NCBI RefSeq assembly: GCF_000298315.2
Contig: NZ_AEYE02000033.1
Location: 117,333-181,332, forward strand
Reading direction: 5' to 3'
From: Rhizobium grahamii CCGE 502
GTDB taxonomy: Bacteria > Pseudomonadota > Alphaproteobacteria > Rhizobiales > Rhizobiaceae
Length of the DNA: 64,000 nucleotides
Shown: one piece after another, positions 15,826 through 28,074 of the stretch
How the letters are laid out: every line of letters begins with the position of its first letter
Position numbering within the stretch: the first letter of the stretch is position 1
Translations under genes and position numbers: made by a program
Notes under the pieces: model-generated
Told to the model about the DNA's origin: nothing
Database searches by the model: none
Seen by the model: only the letters and a program-made list of their open reading frames with translations

Positions 15826-16929
15826 ATGGCATCGGTTTCGATGGAATCCGTTTCGAAGAGTTTCGGAACACATAAAGTCATTCAGGATGTAAACCTGGCG
15901 ATCAATGACGGAGAATTCGTCGTTTTCGTCGGTCCCTCGGGATGCGGCAAGTCAACGCTGCTTCGGATCGTCGCCGGCCTGATCTCCGCCTCGTCAGGGA
16001 TAGTAAGGATTGGCGGCGACGATGTCACCGACGTTCCCGCCGCCAAGCGAGGCGTTGCCTTTGTCTTCCAGTCATACGCGCTCTATCCGCATATGACGGT
16101 TGCCCGCAATATCGGGTTCGCGCTCGAAACGATGGGGATCAAGCGCGACGCGATCGCGCGCAAGGTACAGTCCGTAGCCCGCATGCTGAAGGTCGACCAC
16201 CTAATGGAACGGCGACCGCGTGAACTGTCGGGAGGCCAACGCCAGCGTGTCGCCATAGGAAGGGCGCTGGTCAGGCAACCGGAAATCTTCCTCTTCGATG
16301 AACCGCTGTCCAATCTGGATGCCGATCTTAGGATGGAAATGCGGATGGAAATCGCCAGGCTTCACGAGGATCTTCGCACTACGATGATCTATGTCACGCA
16401 TGACCAGTCGGAGGCGATGACGCTCGCCGACCGGATCGTCGTGCTCAACCACGGCCGCATCGAACAGGTCGGGACGCCCTCTGAGCTTTACCACCACCCG
16501 GACAACCGCTTCGTCGCTGGTTTTATCGGCAGCCCGCGCATGAACTTTCTTCCCGTCGAGGCAGGAGCGGACAACGGACAGGGCGTATTCGGCCCGGGCG
16601 GCCTGTCGCTCCCGCGGATCAAGGGCGGAGCGGCACCGGCGGAAATCGGTGTCAGGCCGGAGGGCTTGCGCATTGTTCCGGCCGGTACCGGTCGCTTCGA
16701 CTGCGTGCTCGAGCGGGTCGAGGACCTCGGCCACGAACATTTCGCTTACTGCAGGATCGCTGGCGGCCCGATCTGGGTGATCAGGCTTGCAGCATCCCCT
16801 GACGAGACTCTCATTGGCAAAACTGTCGCCCTCGACTTTGAGGATCACTCCATTTTCTTCTTTGCCGCCAACGGTCAACGGATTGCCCTTTCGTCGGACG
16901 GTGCGGATGCAAGGAGAGCCATCCGATGA
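15826..16929 (+). CDS. ABC transporter ATPase, UgpC/MalK type
   Basis: 367 residues: nucleotide-binding domain (Walker A GPSGCGKST near 38-46, Q-loop FQSYALYPHMTV, signature LSGGQRQRVAIGRAL, Walker B FLFDEPLSNLD, H-loop YVTHDQSEA) followed by the OB-fold regulatory domain with IGVRPEG. It drives the sugar importer made with the adjacent permeases. Its 3' end overlaps the next gene by four bases. Confidence 0.92.
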   Translation: MASVSMESVSKSFGTHKVIQDVNLAINDGEFVVFVGPSGCGKSTLLRIVAGLISASSGIVRIGGDDVTDVPAAKRGVAFVFQSYALYPHMTVARNIGFALETMGIKRDAIARKVQSVARMLKVDHLMERRPRELSGGQRQRVAIGRALVRQPEIFLFDEPLSNLDADLRMEMRMEIARLHEDLRTTMIYVTHDQSEAMTLADRIVVLNHGRIEQVGTPSELYHHPDNRFVAGFIGSPRMNFLPVEAGADNGQGVFGPGGLSLPRIKGGAAPAEIGVRPEGLRIVPAGTGRFDCVLERVEDLGHEHFAYCRIAGGPIWVIRLAASPDETLIGKTVALDFEDHSIFFFAANGQRIALSSDGADARRAIR

Positions 16930-17816
16930 GCGCCCGCCTTGCCCGCCGCGACCACCGCGCCGCCTGGTTCTTCCTGCTGCCGGTCATCGCAGCGATGCTC
17001 GTCGTGGCCGTTTGGCCGCTCGGGCGAACCTTCTTCTTTGCATTTACGGACGCCTATCTCGACGATCCAAGCGTTTACTCGATGGTGGGCATCGCAAACT
17101 TCCTCGAGGTCTTCAACGACCCCAGCTGGTGGCTTGCTGTCAGGAACACTCTGATATTCACGGTCGTATCCGTGTCCATCGAGACGGTCCTTGGTCTCGC
17201 GATCGCGCTCCTGATCAACGAGGCGATTCCAGGTCGCGGTCTTGCCCGCGCTGCAATCCTGGTGCCGTGGGCCATTCCGGTGGTTGTCGCCACAAAGATT
17301 TGGGAATGGATGCTGAACGACCAGTTCGGGGTTATCAACAAGGTTCTGATCGAACTCGGCCTCATCGATCACGGTGTCGCCTGGACCGCGAGCGGCTCGC
17401 TGATCATGGGGGTGGTGATCTTCATCGACGTGTGGATGACGACGCCTTTCATGGTCCTTCTCATCCTGGCTGGCCTGCAGATGCTGTCCCACGAGATCTT
17501 CGAGGCGGCGGCCGTCGACGGGATCCCGGCTTGGAAGCGGTTCTGGTCGATCACCCTTCCCATGTTGCGGCCCGCAATCGGCGTCGCTGTCCTGTTTCGC
17601 TCGCTTGATGCACTGCGCATGTTCGACCTGTCCTATGTCCTGGCCGGCAGCAACGAAAAGGTCATGACCGTCTCGATCTACGCCCGCGATCGCCTGATCA
17701 GCTTCCAGGAACTTGGCGTCGGGTCCGCGGCCTCGACCTGGGTTTTCATGTTGGTGGCCCTCGTTGCCATCATTCTAATCGGCGCACTGCGCCTCGACAG
17801 GGCAGCGGGGCATTGA
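16926..17816 (+). CDS. ABC sugar permease, MalF/UgpA type
   Basis: 296 residues with six membrane segments and the EAA loop EAAAVDGIPAWKRFWSITLPML. The start ATG overlaps the ATPase stop and the end overlaps the second permease, so all are co-translated. It forms a heterodimeric channel with the product of 17816-18697. Confidence 0.9.
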   Translation: MSARLARRDHRAAWFFLLPVIAAMLVVAVWPLGRTFFFAFTDAYLDDPSVYSMVGIANFLEVFNDPSWWLAVRNTLIFTVVSVSIETVLGLAIALLINEAIPGRGLARAAILVPWAIPVVVATKIWEWMLNDQFGVINKVLIELGLIDHGVAWTASGSLIMGVVIFIDVWMTTPFMVLLILAGLQMLSHEIFEAAAVDGIPAWKRFWSITLPMLRPAIGVAVLFRSLDALRMFDLSYVLAGSNEKVMTVSIYARDRLISFQELGVGSAASTWVFMLVALVAIILIGALRLDRAAGH

Positions 17817-18697
17817 TGATGGCTGATCTGACACTTGCCCGCCCGCTGCGCAAATCGACTGCCCACTACCGGATAAGGCGCCGTGCGTTTCGGGGCCTGC
17901 AGGTCTGTGCGCTGGGCCTGGTGCTCGTTTACACGCTGTTTCCCTACTATTGGGCTTTCGTTTCATCGACGAAGCAGGGGGCAGCCCTCTACCGTTCGGT
18001 TCTGCTGCCGGCCCTTGATTTCACCTACTACCGGCAATTGATCGACAATCCCGTATTCATGGGATCGCTTTTGAATTCGGCCTACGTCGCCGTTTCCACC
18101 ACCTGCCTGTCTCTCATCATCGGCATCAGCGCCGCCTATGCCCTTGGCCGAATTGATTTCCCGCAGCGCCGGGCGGTGCTGATGGTGATCCTGATGATAT
18201 CGATTTTCCCGCAGGTGGTGGTGCTTTCGGGCATGTTCGAGCTGATCAACTGGCTCGGCCTCTTTAACCGCCCGAGCGCCCTGGTGCTTACCTATCTCCT
18301 GTCCACCGTCCCCTTCACCACCTGGATCCTGACGACGTTCATACGGGAATTTCCGCGCGAGCTCGAGGAGGCAGCGATCATCGATGGGTGCTCCCATTTT
18401 CGCATCCTCATGAAAATCCTTCTTCCCCTGATGGGCCCATCCCTTGCAAGCACCGGCATTCTTGCCTTCATCCTTGCCTGGAACGAATTCCTGTTTGCCC
18501 TCACCTTTACCCTGACGGATGAAAACCGCACGGTGCCGGTTGCCATCGGGCTGATTGCAGGCACAAACCGCTATGAGTATCCCTTCGGCCAGATTATGGC
18601 GGCATCGGTGACGGTGACCCTGCCGTTGATCGCCGTCGTGTTGATCTTCCAGCGACGGATTGTGGCCGGGCTGACTGCGGGTGCCGTCAAGGGATAG
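17816..18697 (+). CDS. ABC sugar permease, MalG/UgpE type
   Basis: About 293 residues with six membrane segments and the EAA loop EEAAIIDGCSHFRILMKILLPLM. Two consecutive ATG codons (17816 and 17819) follow or overlap the upstream TGA; either may be used. It is the second half of the importer channel. Confidence 0.9.
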   Translation: MMADLTLARPLRKSTAHYRIRRRAFRGLQVCALGLVLVYTLFPYYWAFVSSTKQGAALYRSVLLPALDFTYYRQLIDNPVFMGSLLNSAYVAVSTTCLSLIIGISAAYALGRIDFPQRRAVLMVILMISIFPQVVVLSGMFELINWLGLFNRPSALVLTYLLSTVPFTTWILTTFIREFPRELEEAAIIDGCSHFRILMKILLPLMGPSLASTGILAFILAWNEFLFALTFTLTDENRTVPVAIGLIAGTNRYEYPFGQIMAASVTVTLPLIAVVLIFQRRIVAGLTAGAVKG

Positions 18698-18716
18698 TAA
18701 TTGCAAAGGACCCATC

Positions 18717-19241
18717 ATGGACATGCTCGTCAAGCTCTACGATCTCAGGCCGGATGCGTCGATTGACGCTATGATGGAGCGCCACGGCGTCACCCTCCGC
18801 CGCCTGCTTCCGCCGGAGTTGAAGACACTCACAGACTGGATTACGCCCCGTTTTGGGGCTGGGTGGTCCAGCGAGGCGACAGCCGCGGCAATGCGGCAGC
18901 CGCCGACATGTTTCATCGCGATAAAGGATGGCACGTTGATCGGCTTTGCCTGCCATGAGGCGACCGCGAAGGGCTTCTTCGGACCGACTGGTGTGGACAC
19001 CAAAGCGCGCGGCCAAGGTGTCGGCCGTGCGTTGCTGTTGACCACCTTGCTCGACATGTCCGCACAGGGATATGCCTACGGCATCATCGGTGGCGCGGGA
19101 CCGATGGACTTCTATCGCCAGAGCGTTGGTGCAATTCCGATTGAGGGTTCCGTTCCCGGGATCTACCGCGGCATGCTGAGGGAAGCTGAGCCGGATGACA
19201 TATCCGCGTCCCACCAACAGGTGCCCCCTGATGCGACCTGA
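18717..19241 (+). CDS. GNAT-family N-acetyltransferase
   Basis: 174 residues. The acetyl-CoA site is visible as VDTKARGQGVGRALLL (the Q/R-x-x-G-x-G/A loop), preceded by the beta4 strand IGFACHEAT. I chose ATG 18717 (MDMLVKLYDL), preceded by AAAGGACC, over an upstream in-frame ATG at 18681 that overlaps the permease. It is 19 bp after the permease, so it is part of the importer operon. An acetyltransferase here suggests that the imported compound carries, or is given, an amino group (an amino sugar), but that is inference. Confidence 0.8.
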   Translation: MDMLVKLYDLRPDASIDAMMERHGVTLRRLLPPELKTLTDWITPRFGAGWSSEATAAAMRQPPTCFIAIKDGTLIGFACHEATAKGFFGPTGVDTKARGQGVGRALLLTTLLDMSAQGYAYGIIGGAGPMDFYRQSVGAIPIEGSVPGIYRGMLREAEPDDISASHQQVPPDAT

Positions 19242-19695
19242 CGATGTTGGATCTCTAGAGCCGAGCCGAATGCGGACGTTCGCGTCCCGTTCGTGCGTGT
19301 ATCCTTCTAAAACATGGCGGCGAGGTCCCGGATTTATCAGTAGGATGAGCTGCCAGTTGCCTTCATATCAGACATCCATCGGGCTGATACATCAGGGGAC
19401 CTCATCCGCCATTCCTGAAACCAAATAGATGGTGGAGCATTTCGTTTCGTCCAGTGCCCACGAGCGCCCTAATGCATTGTTTCGCAGCTCGAATTTGGGC
19501 CGACCGCGCTTCGGCCGAAACGATCGGTTCGCAACCCGGCGGAAGTTCTAGAACTCGATCGTCATGTCCGGTCCCTTGGTGCGCGCTTGCGCACCTGCTT
19601 CTCGGTCAGTGTTTCGCCGCGCTTCTCTTTGACGTTGGCCCATCCATCGACGTAATGGTCGGCCGGCCGGCTCCAGATGCAACGGTCCGGTACCT
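19242..19695. other. gap between the importer operon and a small minus-strand gene
   Basis: No supported gene. On the minus strand, 19560-19690, one frame reads DHYVDGWANVKEKRGETL, which looks protein-like, but it lies between stops and has no start. This may be the trace of a deleted gene. No terminator or repeat stood out. Confidence 0.3.
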
Positions 19696-20049
19696 TCAGA
19701 CACTGTCAGGCGGAGCAAAGAAGCAGTTAAGATAATCCTCGGAGGGGTGAAGGCAAAGATGGAAATCCCCGTCTCCCGACGGCAGCTCGTCTCCATAAGG
19801 CACGAAGAAACGGTGAGAACGCGTGGCGCGAAAATGATCCCCTGGCTGTAGGATTATCGAGTATCCGCGTCGGAGTTTGCTGACGTCTGAACGTGGGATA
19901 GCATCGCAATCGCCGCCCTGCCCGCGCCCTCTGCAGCTGGCAGGCGGGTAGGTCCAGCCGCGTGCGGCATCATGCGCTTCGAGGCGACATTGTAAGGGGG
20001 TGAAGAGTGTAAAGGTTACAAATGCGGAGATGAACGACAACCAGGCCAT
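19696..20049 (-). CDS. small exported protein of unknown function
   Basis: 117 residues from ATG 20049 (MAWLSFISAFVTFTLF), chosen because GGAGG sits 5 bases upstream. An N-terminal hydrophobic segment looks like a signal peptide or anchor. The rest has an evenly spread set of Cys, Gly and aromatic residues (GWTYPPASC, GGDCDAIPRSDV, FVPYGDELPSGDGDFHLCLHP, NCFFAPPDS). The pattern resembles small periplasmic proteins of unknown function seen in Rhizobiales. Four or more cysteines suggest disulphides. No partner gene is nearby. Confidence 0.65.
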   Translation of the reverse strand: MAWLSFISAFVTFTLFTPLQCRLEAHDAARGWTYPPASCRGRGQGGDCDAIPRSDVSKLRRGYSIILQPGDHFRATRSHRFFVPYGDELPSGDGDFHLCLHPSEDYLNCFFAPPDSV

Positions 20050-20296
20050 GACAGCCTCCTTCAATCGTTCAGATTAGCTGCTATCCTACGCCCAATCCTG
20101 CTTCGTGTAACGCAGACAGTTTACCTTACCCTCCCTCTTTCGCGCGGCCCAACGAACGCGTTGCCAGCTCTTTTCCGTTGTTCCACATCAGCAAGGATGC
20201 GGATAACACCCCTGCAACACCTCTTAATGCGCAACATCTTTTATGGCTGTAGGATGATTGGCCGCCCATGCCTTGTCCGCAAGCAACGGCCGCCCC

Positions 20297-20482
20297 CTAC
20301 TGGATCGTGTCGTCGCGGTCGATCTCGACAAGGATCCCTTTCCGAAGCGCCTCGTCCTTCGCGGCCTGGAGAGCCTGTTGAATATGATAAACCACGAGGT
20401 CGAAGTCCGGGCCCTCGCAGGAGGCAAGATCCCGAGCAACGCTCAGCGCAAACACAAGTTGGACAGTGTTCGTTTCGACCAC
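20297..20482 (-). CDS. small hypothetical protein
   Basis: A 61-residue frame starting with GTG 20482, preceded at some distance by GGGGAA. The composition (FALSVARDLAS, DFDLVVYHIQQALQAAKDEALRKGI) predicts amphipathic helices and reads like a genuine soluble protein, unlike the opposite-strand frame, which is rich in Arg, Pro and Ser. No family recognised. It could be a remnant of a longer gene. Confidence 0.4.
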   Translation of the reverse strand: MVETNTVQLVFALSVARDLASCEGPDFDLVVYHIQQALQAAKDEALRKGILVEIDRDDTIQ

Positions 20483-20593
20483 AGCTGCAGTTCCCCAGCA
20501 AGTGCAAACCTATCGCCCTACTGAATTTCCGGCAACGCAAAACGTTCGGCGATTGCGAGAGCTCCAGCCTTACCGCCAGTTAAGAACATTATT

Positions 20594-20704
20594 GTGAATG
20601 AGGCAGTCACGCCCTCGAGAAATGACCCCAAGGACAGGCAGAACGAGGCCGAGGATCGGTCGGCCACCGAGCGCAATGATCCCGCTGCGGCTACGGTAAG
20701 GTAG
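20594..20704 (+). pseudogene. small charged ORF upstream of the zeta-like relic
   Basis: GTG 20594 opens a 36-residue, strongly charged frame (NDPKDRQNEAEDRSATERNDPAAATVR) ending in TAG 11 bp before the zeta-like relic. Its position matches that of an antitoxin or of the N-terminal extension of a zeta-type protein. Its short length and the decay of the next gene suggest it is part of the same relic. Confidence 0.3.
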
Positions 20705-20714
20705 CAGCCGCTTC

Positions 20715-21060
20715 ATGGCGAAGTTGTCGTGCATCCTTCTCGCGCGGCCAAACGGCTCCGGTAAATCCTCAGCTTTCCCCAAGCTCGAAGTGTCTGGATC
20801 AACGCCGACCAGATCGCAAGGACGTTGCCAGAGGACGGCAGCTTCAACGATCGGCGTGCTGCTGAGGAACCCCGGCCGTAGCTTTCGAACCCAATTGTTC
20901 GGACTGCTTCAAGCATCGCCAGAACGACAATCGTCTTTCTCTGATGATGCTTTTCTGGTTCGCCGCAACGTGCTTTCGCTGAACCGCAGAAAATCATTAG
21001 TTTCCAACCGAACGGCGGCCAAATACGCAGGAAAGTTGCGCCACTTTTCTTGGCGCGCTG
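20715..21060 (+). pseudogene. frameshifted zeta-toxin-like P-loop kinase
   Basis: ATG 20715 begins ILLARPNGSGKSSAFPKLE, a P-loop like that of zeta toxins (usually GPNGSGKST). After about 20790 the similarity jumps to another frame, which reads VWINADQIARTLPEDGSFN and then DRRAAEE, the motif expected next in zeta-type UDP-sugar kinases (INAD). It then decays again. At least one frameshift separates the P-loop from the catalytic region, so no active toxin can be made. The 3' limit is approximate. Confidence 0.6.
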
Positions 21061-21279
21061 GGGCTTTTTTTGGCAGTCTAATGATGCAAGTCACTCCAAC
21101 TGATGTCGCAACCAGAGACCGGTGAAAAATAAGTGATGGAGGCACTTTCGAAGCGTCTTGCCGACAGCAGCGACCATGGCATGGAAAAATCGTGCAGGCA
21201 TAGGTGCGATCGATGAGCACCCGGGAGAGTGGGTGGACGCGGTCGAGAAAAAACCAGCGAAGGCATTGGGAGGACATTC

Positions 21280-22047
21280 ATGCAAATCCGTGGAGGAACA
21301 TTCATAGTCACCGGCGGTGGATCCGGTCTTGGCGCAGCCACCGCCAGGCTGTTGATCGAAGCCGGTGCACGCGTCGTCATCGCCGACCTCAACCCGGCGG
21401 CCGGCGAGGCCATTGCCCTGGAGCTCGGGTCGGACGCGCGCTTCATTAGAGCCGACGTCACGCTCGCCGATGATGCATCAGCTGTTGTTGCCACCGCGAC
21501 CGACGTGTTTGGCGGCCTTCATGGGCTTGTGAATTGCGCGGGCGTCGCACCGGCCGAGAAGATAATCGGCCGTGACGGTCCGCATGATCTCGAAAGCTTC
21601 GTGCGCACAATTTCAATCAACCTCGTCGGCACCTTCAACATGACCCGTCTTGCGGCCTTAGCCCTTCAGCAACAGCAGCCAGACGAGGAAGGTGAGCGCG
21701 GGGTCATCGTCAATACCGCCTCGATTGCCGCTTTCGATGGGCAGGTTGGTCAGGCCGCCTACGCTGCCTCCAAGGGCGGCATCGCCTCCATGACGCTTCC
21801 CGTTGCCCGTGAACTTGCCCGGCACGGTATTCGCGTTGCCTCCATCGCTCCTGGGATTTTCGAGACTCCCATGATGTCAGGCATGCCCCACGAGGTACAG
21901 GAAGCGCTCGGCAAGAGTGTTCCCTTCCCTCAGCGTCTTGGTCGGCCAACGGAATTTGCGGCGCTCGTGCGCCATATCATCGAGAACAGGATGTTGAACG
22001 GCGAAGTCATTCGCCTCGACGGCGCCTTGCGCATGAGCGCGCGCTGA
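21280..22047 (+). CDS. short-chain dehydrogenase, 3-hydroxy-2-methylbutyryl-CoA dehydrogenase type
   Basis: 255 residues. NAD-binding [10 protein letters not shown] (11-20), NCAGVA, catalytic S148, Y161 and K165 (Y-x3-K), and a C-terminal [10 protein letters not shown]. It resembles the HSD17B10-type dehydrogenases that oxidise 3-hydroxy-2-methylbutyryl-CoA. ATG 21280 with GGGAGG upstream was chosen over an in-frame ATG at 21229. As the first gene of the operon, followed by thiolase and acyl-CoA dehydrogenase genes, it fits the isoleucine branch: it would make 2-methylacetoacetyl-CoA for the thiolase. Confidence 0.87.
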   Translation: MQIRGGTFIVTGGGSGLGAATARLLIEAGARVVIADLNPAAGEAIALELGSDARFIRADVTLADDASAVVATATDVFGGLHGLVNCAGVAPAEKIIGRDGPHDLESFVRTISINLVGTFNMTRLAALALQQQQPDEEGERGVIVNTASIAAFDGQVGQAAYAASKGGIASMTLPVARELARHGIRVASIAPGIFETPMMSGMPHEVQEALGKSVPFPQRLGRPTEFAALVRHIIENRMLNGEVIRLDGALRMSAR

Positions 22048-22071
22048 CACATTGACCAGGGAGGATGAAGG

Positions 22072-23259
22072 ATGGCTCTAGAGGATCCGGTTGTGATTGT
22101 CGCAGCGGCCCGAACGCCGATCGGCGGTTTCCAGGGAGCGCTGAAGGAAGCAACTGCACCAAAGCTCGGCGCCGCCGCCATCGGGGCCGCCCTTAAACGT
22201 GCAGGCCTCACGCCGGAGGCGGTCGATGAGGTCATCTTCGGCTGCGTGCTGCCGGCAGGCCTCGGCCAGGCACCGGCGAGACAAGCCGCAATCACGGCTG
22301 GTCTGCCATTCTCCGCCGGCGCGAGCACGATCAACAAGATGTGTGGATCGGGCATGAAGGCCGTCATGCTCACCCATGATCTCCTGGCGACGGGAAGTGC
22401 TGCCGTCGGAGTCGCGGGCGGCATGGAGAGCATGACCAACGCACCCTATCTTCTCGATCGTGCCCGCAGCGGCTACAGGCTCGGCCATGGTCGCGTGACC
22501 GACCACATGTTCCTAGACGGGCTGGAGGATGCCTACGACAAGGGACGTCTCATGGGAAGCTTCGCGGAGGACTGCGCCGAAGCCTACCAGTTTACGCGCG
22601 AGGCGCAGGATCGATACGCCGTGATGTCGCTGACCCGCGCTCAACAAGCCATCGACGCCGGCAACTTCAACGCGGAAATGACACCGGTCACCATATCCTC
22701 GGGAAAGGGCGAGATGCTGGTTGACCAGGACGAACAGCCGGGCAAGGCAAAGATCGACAAGATCCCATTGCTGAAGCCGGCCTTCCGTGATGGCGGAACC
22801 GTGACGGCCGCGAATTCGAGCTCGATTTCCGATGGCGCGGCCGCACTCGTGTTGATGCGCCGCTCCGAAGCCGAGCGGCGAAACTTGCAGCCCCGTGCTA
22901 CAATCAGCGGCCACGCCACCCATTCCCAGGCGCCAGGTCTATTCGCAACCGCTCCGATCGGAGCCTTGCAGAAACTGTCGGACCGCACCGGCTGGCCGCT
23001 CGATACGGTCGACCTGTTCGAGATCAATGAAGCGTTTGCCGTTGTCGCCATGGCTGCCATGCGCGACCTGAAGCTGCCTGAAGAAAAGGTGAATGTACAC
23101 GGCGGAGCCTGCGCGCTTGGTCATCCGATCGGTGCCTCAGGTGCGCGCATTCTCGTCACCCTGCTTGCCGCGCTCGAGCGCTATGACCTTAAGCGCGGGA
23201 TGGCCGCTTTATGCATCGGGGGTGGCGAGGCGACTGCCGTCGCGATCGAACGCTTCTAG
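22072..23259 (+). CDS. acetyl-CoA acetyltransferase (thiolase)
   Basis: 395 residues with the thiolase active site: nucleophilic C91 in [12 protein letters not shown], a His in EINEAF-containing region, and the C-terminal [16 protein letters not shown] with the second Cys and the catalytic His. It would cleave 2-methylacetoacetyl-CoA to acetyl-CoA and propionyl-CoA in the isoleucine branch, or act as a general acetoacetyl-CoA thiolase. It lies 24 bp downstream of the SDR gene, with GGGAGG before its ATG. Confidence 0.9.
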   Translation: MALEDPVVIVAAARTPIGGFQGALKEATAPKLGAAAIGAALKRAGLTPEAVDEVIFGCVLPAGLGQAPARQAAITAGLPFSAGASTINKMCGSGMKAVMLTHDLLATGSAAVGVAGGMESMTNAPYLLDRARSGYRLGHGRVTDHMFLDGLEDAYDKGRLMGSFAEDCAEAYQFTREAQDRYAVMSLTRAQQAIDAGNFNAEMTPVTISSGKGEMLVDQDEQPGKAKIDKIPLLKPAFRDGGTVTAANSSSISDGAAALVLMRRSEAERRNLQPRATISGHATHSQAPGLFATAPIGALQKLSDRTGWPLDTVDLFEINEAFAVVAMAAMRDLKLPEEKVNVHGGACALGHPIGASGARILVTLLAALERYDLKRGMAALCIGGGEATAVAIERF

Positions 23260-23279
23260 GAAGCGGGAGGAAAAGCACC

Positions 23280-25705
<2,426 letters not shown>

Positions 25706-25706
25706 C

Positions 25707-26720
25707 ATGGCCAGAATGACGATGATCGAAGCGGTGCGCAGCGCCATGGACGTATCGATGGCGCGCGACGATGATGTGGTCGTGTTCGGCGAGGATGTCG
25801 GCTATTTCGGCGGCGTCTTCCGATGTACCCAGGGGCTTCAGGCAAAATACGGCAAGACGCGCTGCTTCGACGCCCCAATCAGCGAGTCGGGTATCGTCGG
25901 CACGGCGATCGGCATGGCAGCCTATGGACTGAAACCCTGCGTGGAGATCCAGTTCGCCGATTACATGTACCCGGCCTACGACCAGATTACCCAGGAAGCG
26001 GCCCGCATCCGTTACCGCTCGAATGGCGACTTCACATGTCCGATCGTCCTTCGCATGCCAACGGGCGGCGGCATCTTTGGTGGGCAGACGCACAGCCAAA
26101 GCCCGGAAGCGCTGTTTACCCATGTCTGCGGGCTCAAGGTCGTCGTGCCGTCGAACCCCTATGATGCGAAGGGGCTCCTCATTGCCTCGATCGAGGACCC
26201 GGATCCTGTCATGTTCCTTGAGCCGAAGCGGCTCTACAATGGCCCTTTCGACGGCCATCATGAACGACCGGTGACCCCCTGGTCAAAGCATGAGCTTGGC
26301 GAGGTCCCAGAGGACCATTACGCAATTCCGATCGGCAAGGCTGCCATCCGTCGCGAGGGTTCCGCCGTGACTGTCATCGCCTACGGCACCATGGTGCATG
26401 TCGCGCTCGCGGCTGCCGAGGATACGGGCATCGACGCTGAGGTGATTGACCTGCGCAGCCTCCTGCCGCTCGACCTCGAGACGATCGTGAATTCGGTCAA
26501 CAAGACCGGACGCTGCGTGGTGGTGCATGAGGCGACGCTCACATCGGGGTTCGGCGGTGAGATCGCCTCTCTGGTCCAGGAACATTGCTTTTATCACCTC
26601 GAAGCCCCCATCGTGCGCGTGGCCGGCTGGGATACGCCCTACCCGCATGCACAGGAATGGGACTATTTCCCGGGCCCCGGCCGCGTCGGGCGAGCCCTTG
26701 CCGAAGTCATGGAGGCCTAA
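25707..26720 (+). CDS. bkdA2: branched-chain 2-oxoacid dehydrogenase E1 beta subunit
   Basis: 337 residues: transketolase pyrimidine domain (VVFGEDVGYFGGVFRCTQGL, APISESGIVGTAIGMA) and C-terminal domain (AEVIDLRSLLPLD). The start ATG is one base after the E1 alpha stop. It forms the alpha2-beta2 E1 heterotetramer and helps transfer the acyl group to lipoylated E2. Confidence 0.92.
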   Translation: MARMTMIEAVRSAMDVSMARDDDVVVFGEDVGYFGGVFRCTQGLQAKYGKTRCFDAPISESGIVGTAIGMAAYGLKPCVEIQFADYMYPAYDQITQEAARIRYRSNGDFTCPIVLRMPTGGGIFGGQTHSQSPEALFTHVCGLKVVVPSNPYDAKGLLIASIEDPDPVMFLEPKRLYNGPFDGHHERPVTPWSKHELGEVPEDHYAIPIGKAAIRREGSAVTVIAYGTMVHVALAAAEDTGIDAEVIDLRSLLPLDLETIVNSVNKTGRCVVVHEATLTSGFGGEIASLVQEHCFYHLEAPIVRVAGWDTPYPHAQEWDYFPGPGRVGRALAEVMEA

Positions 26721-26723
26721 GGA

Positions 26724-28070
26724 ATGGGCGAGTTCACCATAAAGATGCCCGACGTCGGTGAAGGTGTGGCCGAGGCGGAGCTTGTCGAATGGCATGTGAA
26801 GGCAGGCGATCCGGTTCGCGAGGACATGGTGATCGCGGCAGTCATGACCGACAAGGCGACCGTGGAGATCCCCTCACCAGTCACAGGAACGGTCATCTGG
26901 CTCGGCGCCGAGGTCGGCGACAAGATCGCCGTCAAGGCGCCACTTGTTCGCATCGAGACAAACGACGGGGCAACGAGGCCCGGCGACGCGCCTGCTGCGG
27001 AGATCGCTTCCGTCAGCACGGCGCAGGTGATCGATGTTGGCGAAAGCATCGAGGTGACCCCTGCCGCCACCGCAGGCACTGACGCGGCGCTCGCTGACGG
27101 GCGGCAGCTCAGGCAGACGAAGAAAGAACAGGCTCATACCGACGTAGTCCATACCGACGTGGCTCAGACTGACAGGGCGCGGCTGGACAGAACAGAGATC
27201 GATAAGCCGCTGGCATCGCCTTCCGTCAGACGTGTCGCGCGCGACGCCGGCGTGGATCTTCGCCAGATCAAGGCGTCTGGCCCGGGAGGCCGGATCCTGC
27301 ACGAAGACGTCGAGCAGTTCATTGCCCGCGGCGAGAGCCCGCCACAGGCGCCTGCGATGGCAAGGAAGACATCGTCCAAGGAGGTCAAGCTCACCGGGCT
27401 CAGACGCCGCATCGCCGAAAAGATGACGCTGTCGACCTCGCGCATTCCCCACATCACCTATGTCGAGGAAGTCGACATGACAGCGCTTGAGGAATTGCGG
27501 AACACCATGAACCGCGACCCGAAGCCGGAACAACCCAAGCTGACCGTCCTGCCGTTCCTGATGCGGGCGATCGTGAAGGCCGTCGCCGATCAACCGAACA
27601 TCAACGCAACCTTCGATGATGACAAGGGCATCCTGACCCGGCACGGCGCAGTCCACATCGGCATTGCCGCCCAAACCCCCGCCGGACTTGTTGTCCCGGT
27701 GGTGAAAAACGCGGAGGCACGCAGCATCTTCGACTGCGCGATCGAAATGGGTAGACTGGCCGAGGCCGCACGGACCGGCACGGCGACGCGCGACGAGCTC
27801 GTCGGCTCTACAATCACGATCAGCTCGCTCGGGGCGCTCGGCGGCATCGTGTCAACGCCTGTGATCAATCACCCTGAGGTGGCAATTGTCGGCGTCAACA
27901 AGATCGCCATCCGACCTCATTGGGATGGAACCCAGTTCGTGCCGCGCAAGATGATGAACCTCTCCTCCAGTTTTGATCACCGGATCATCGACGGGTGGGA
28001 TGCCGCCACCTTTGTTCAGCGCGTCCGGCTCCTGCTCGAAACACCGGCACTCATCTTCATCGAAGGCTAG
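26724..28070 (+). CDS. bkdB: dihydrolipoamide acyltransferase E2 (branched-chain)
   Basis: 448 residues: one lipoyl domain (1-78, lipoyl lysine K44 in TDKATVE), a flexible linker with a short imperfect repeat (HTDVVHTDVAQTD), the E1/E3-binding domain (SPSVRRVARDAG ... GRILHEDVEQFI, about 155-195), and the acyltransferase domain with the catalytic SFDHRIIDG near the C-terminus. It is the core of the complex and moves the branched acyl group to CoA. It lies 3 bp after E1 beta. Confidence 0.93.
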   Translation: MGEFTIKMPDVGEGVAEAELVEWHVKAGDPVREDMVIAAVMTDKATVEIPSPVTGTVIWLGAEVGDKIAVKAPLVRIETNDGATRPGDAPAAEIASVSTAQVIDVGESIEVTPAATAGTDAALADGRQLRQTKKEQAHTDVVHTDVAQTDRARLDRTEIDKPLASPSVRRVARDAGVDLRQIKASGPGGRILHEDVEQFIARGESPPQAPAMARKTSSKEVKLTGLRRRIAEKMTLSTSRIPHITYVEEVDMTALEELRNTMNRDPKPEQPKLTVLPFLMRAIVKAVADQPNINATFDDDKGILTRHGAVHIGIAAQTPAGLVVPVVKNAEARSIFDCAIEMGRLAEAARTGTATRDELVGSTITISSLGALGGIVSTPVINHPEVAIVGVNKIAIRPHWDGTQFVPRKMMNLSSSFDHRIIDGWDAATFVQRVRLLLETPALIFIEG

Positions 28071-28074
28071 GTCC

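Noticed and set aside
20161-20583. Plus-strand 140-codon frame
   Set aside because: Arg/Pro/Ser-rich and opposite a more protein-like minus-strand frame at 20297-20482.
27121-27185. Short repeats (HTDVV/HTDVA, ACC GAC GT) suggesting a DNA repeat or CRISPR-like array
   Set aside because: They are an imperfect coding repeat in the E2 linker; no spacers or regular unit length.
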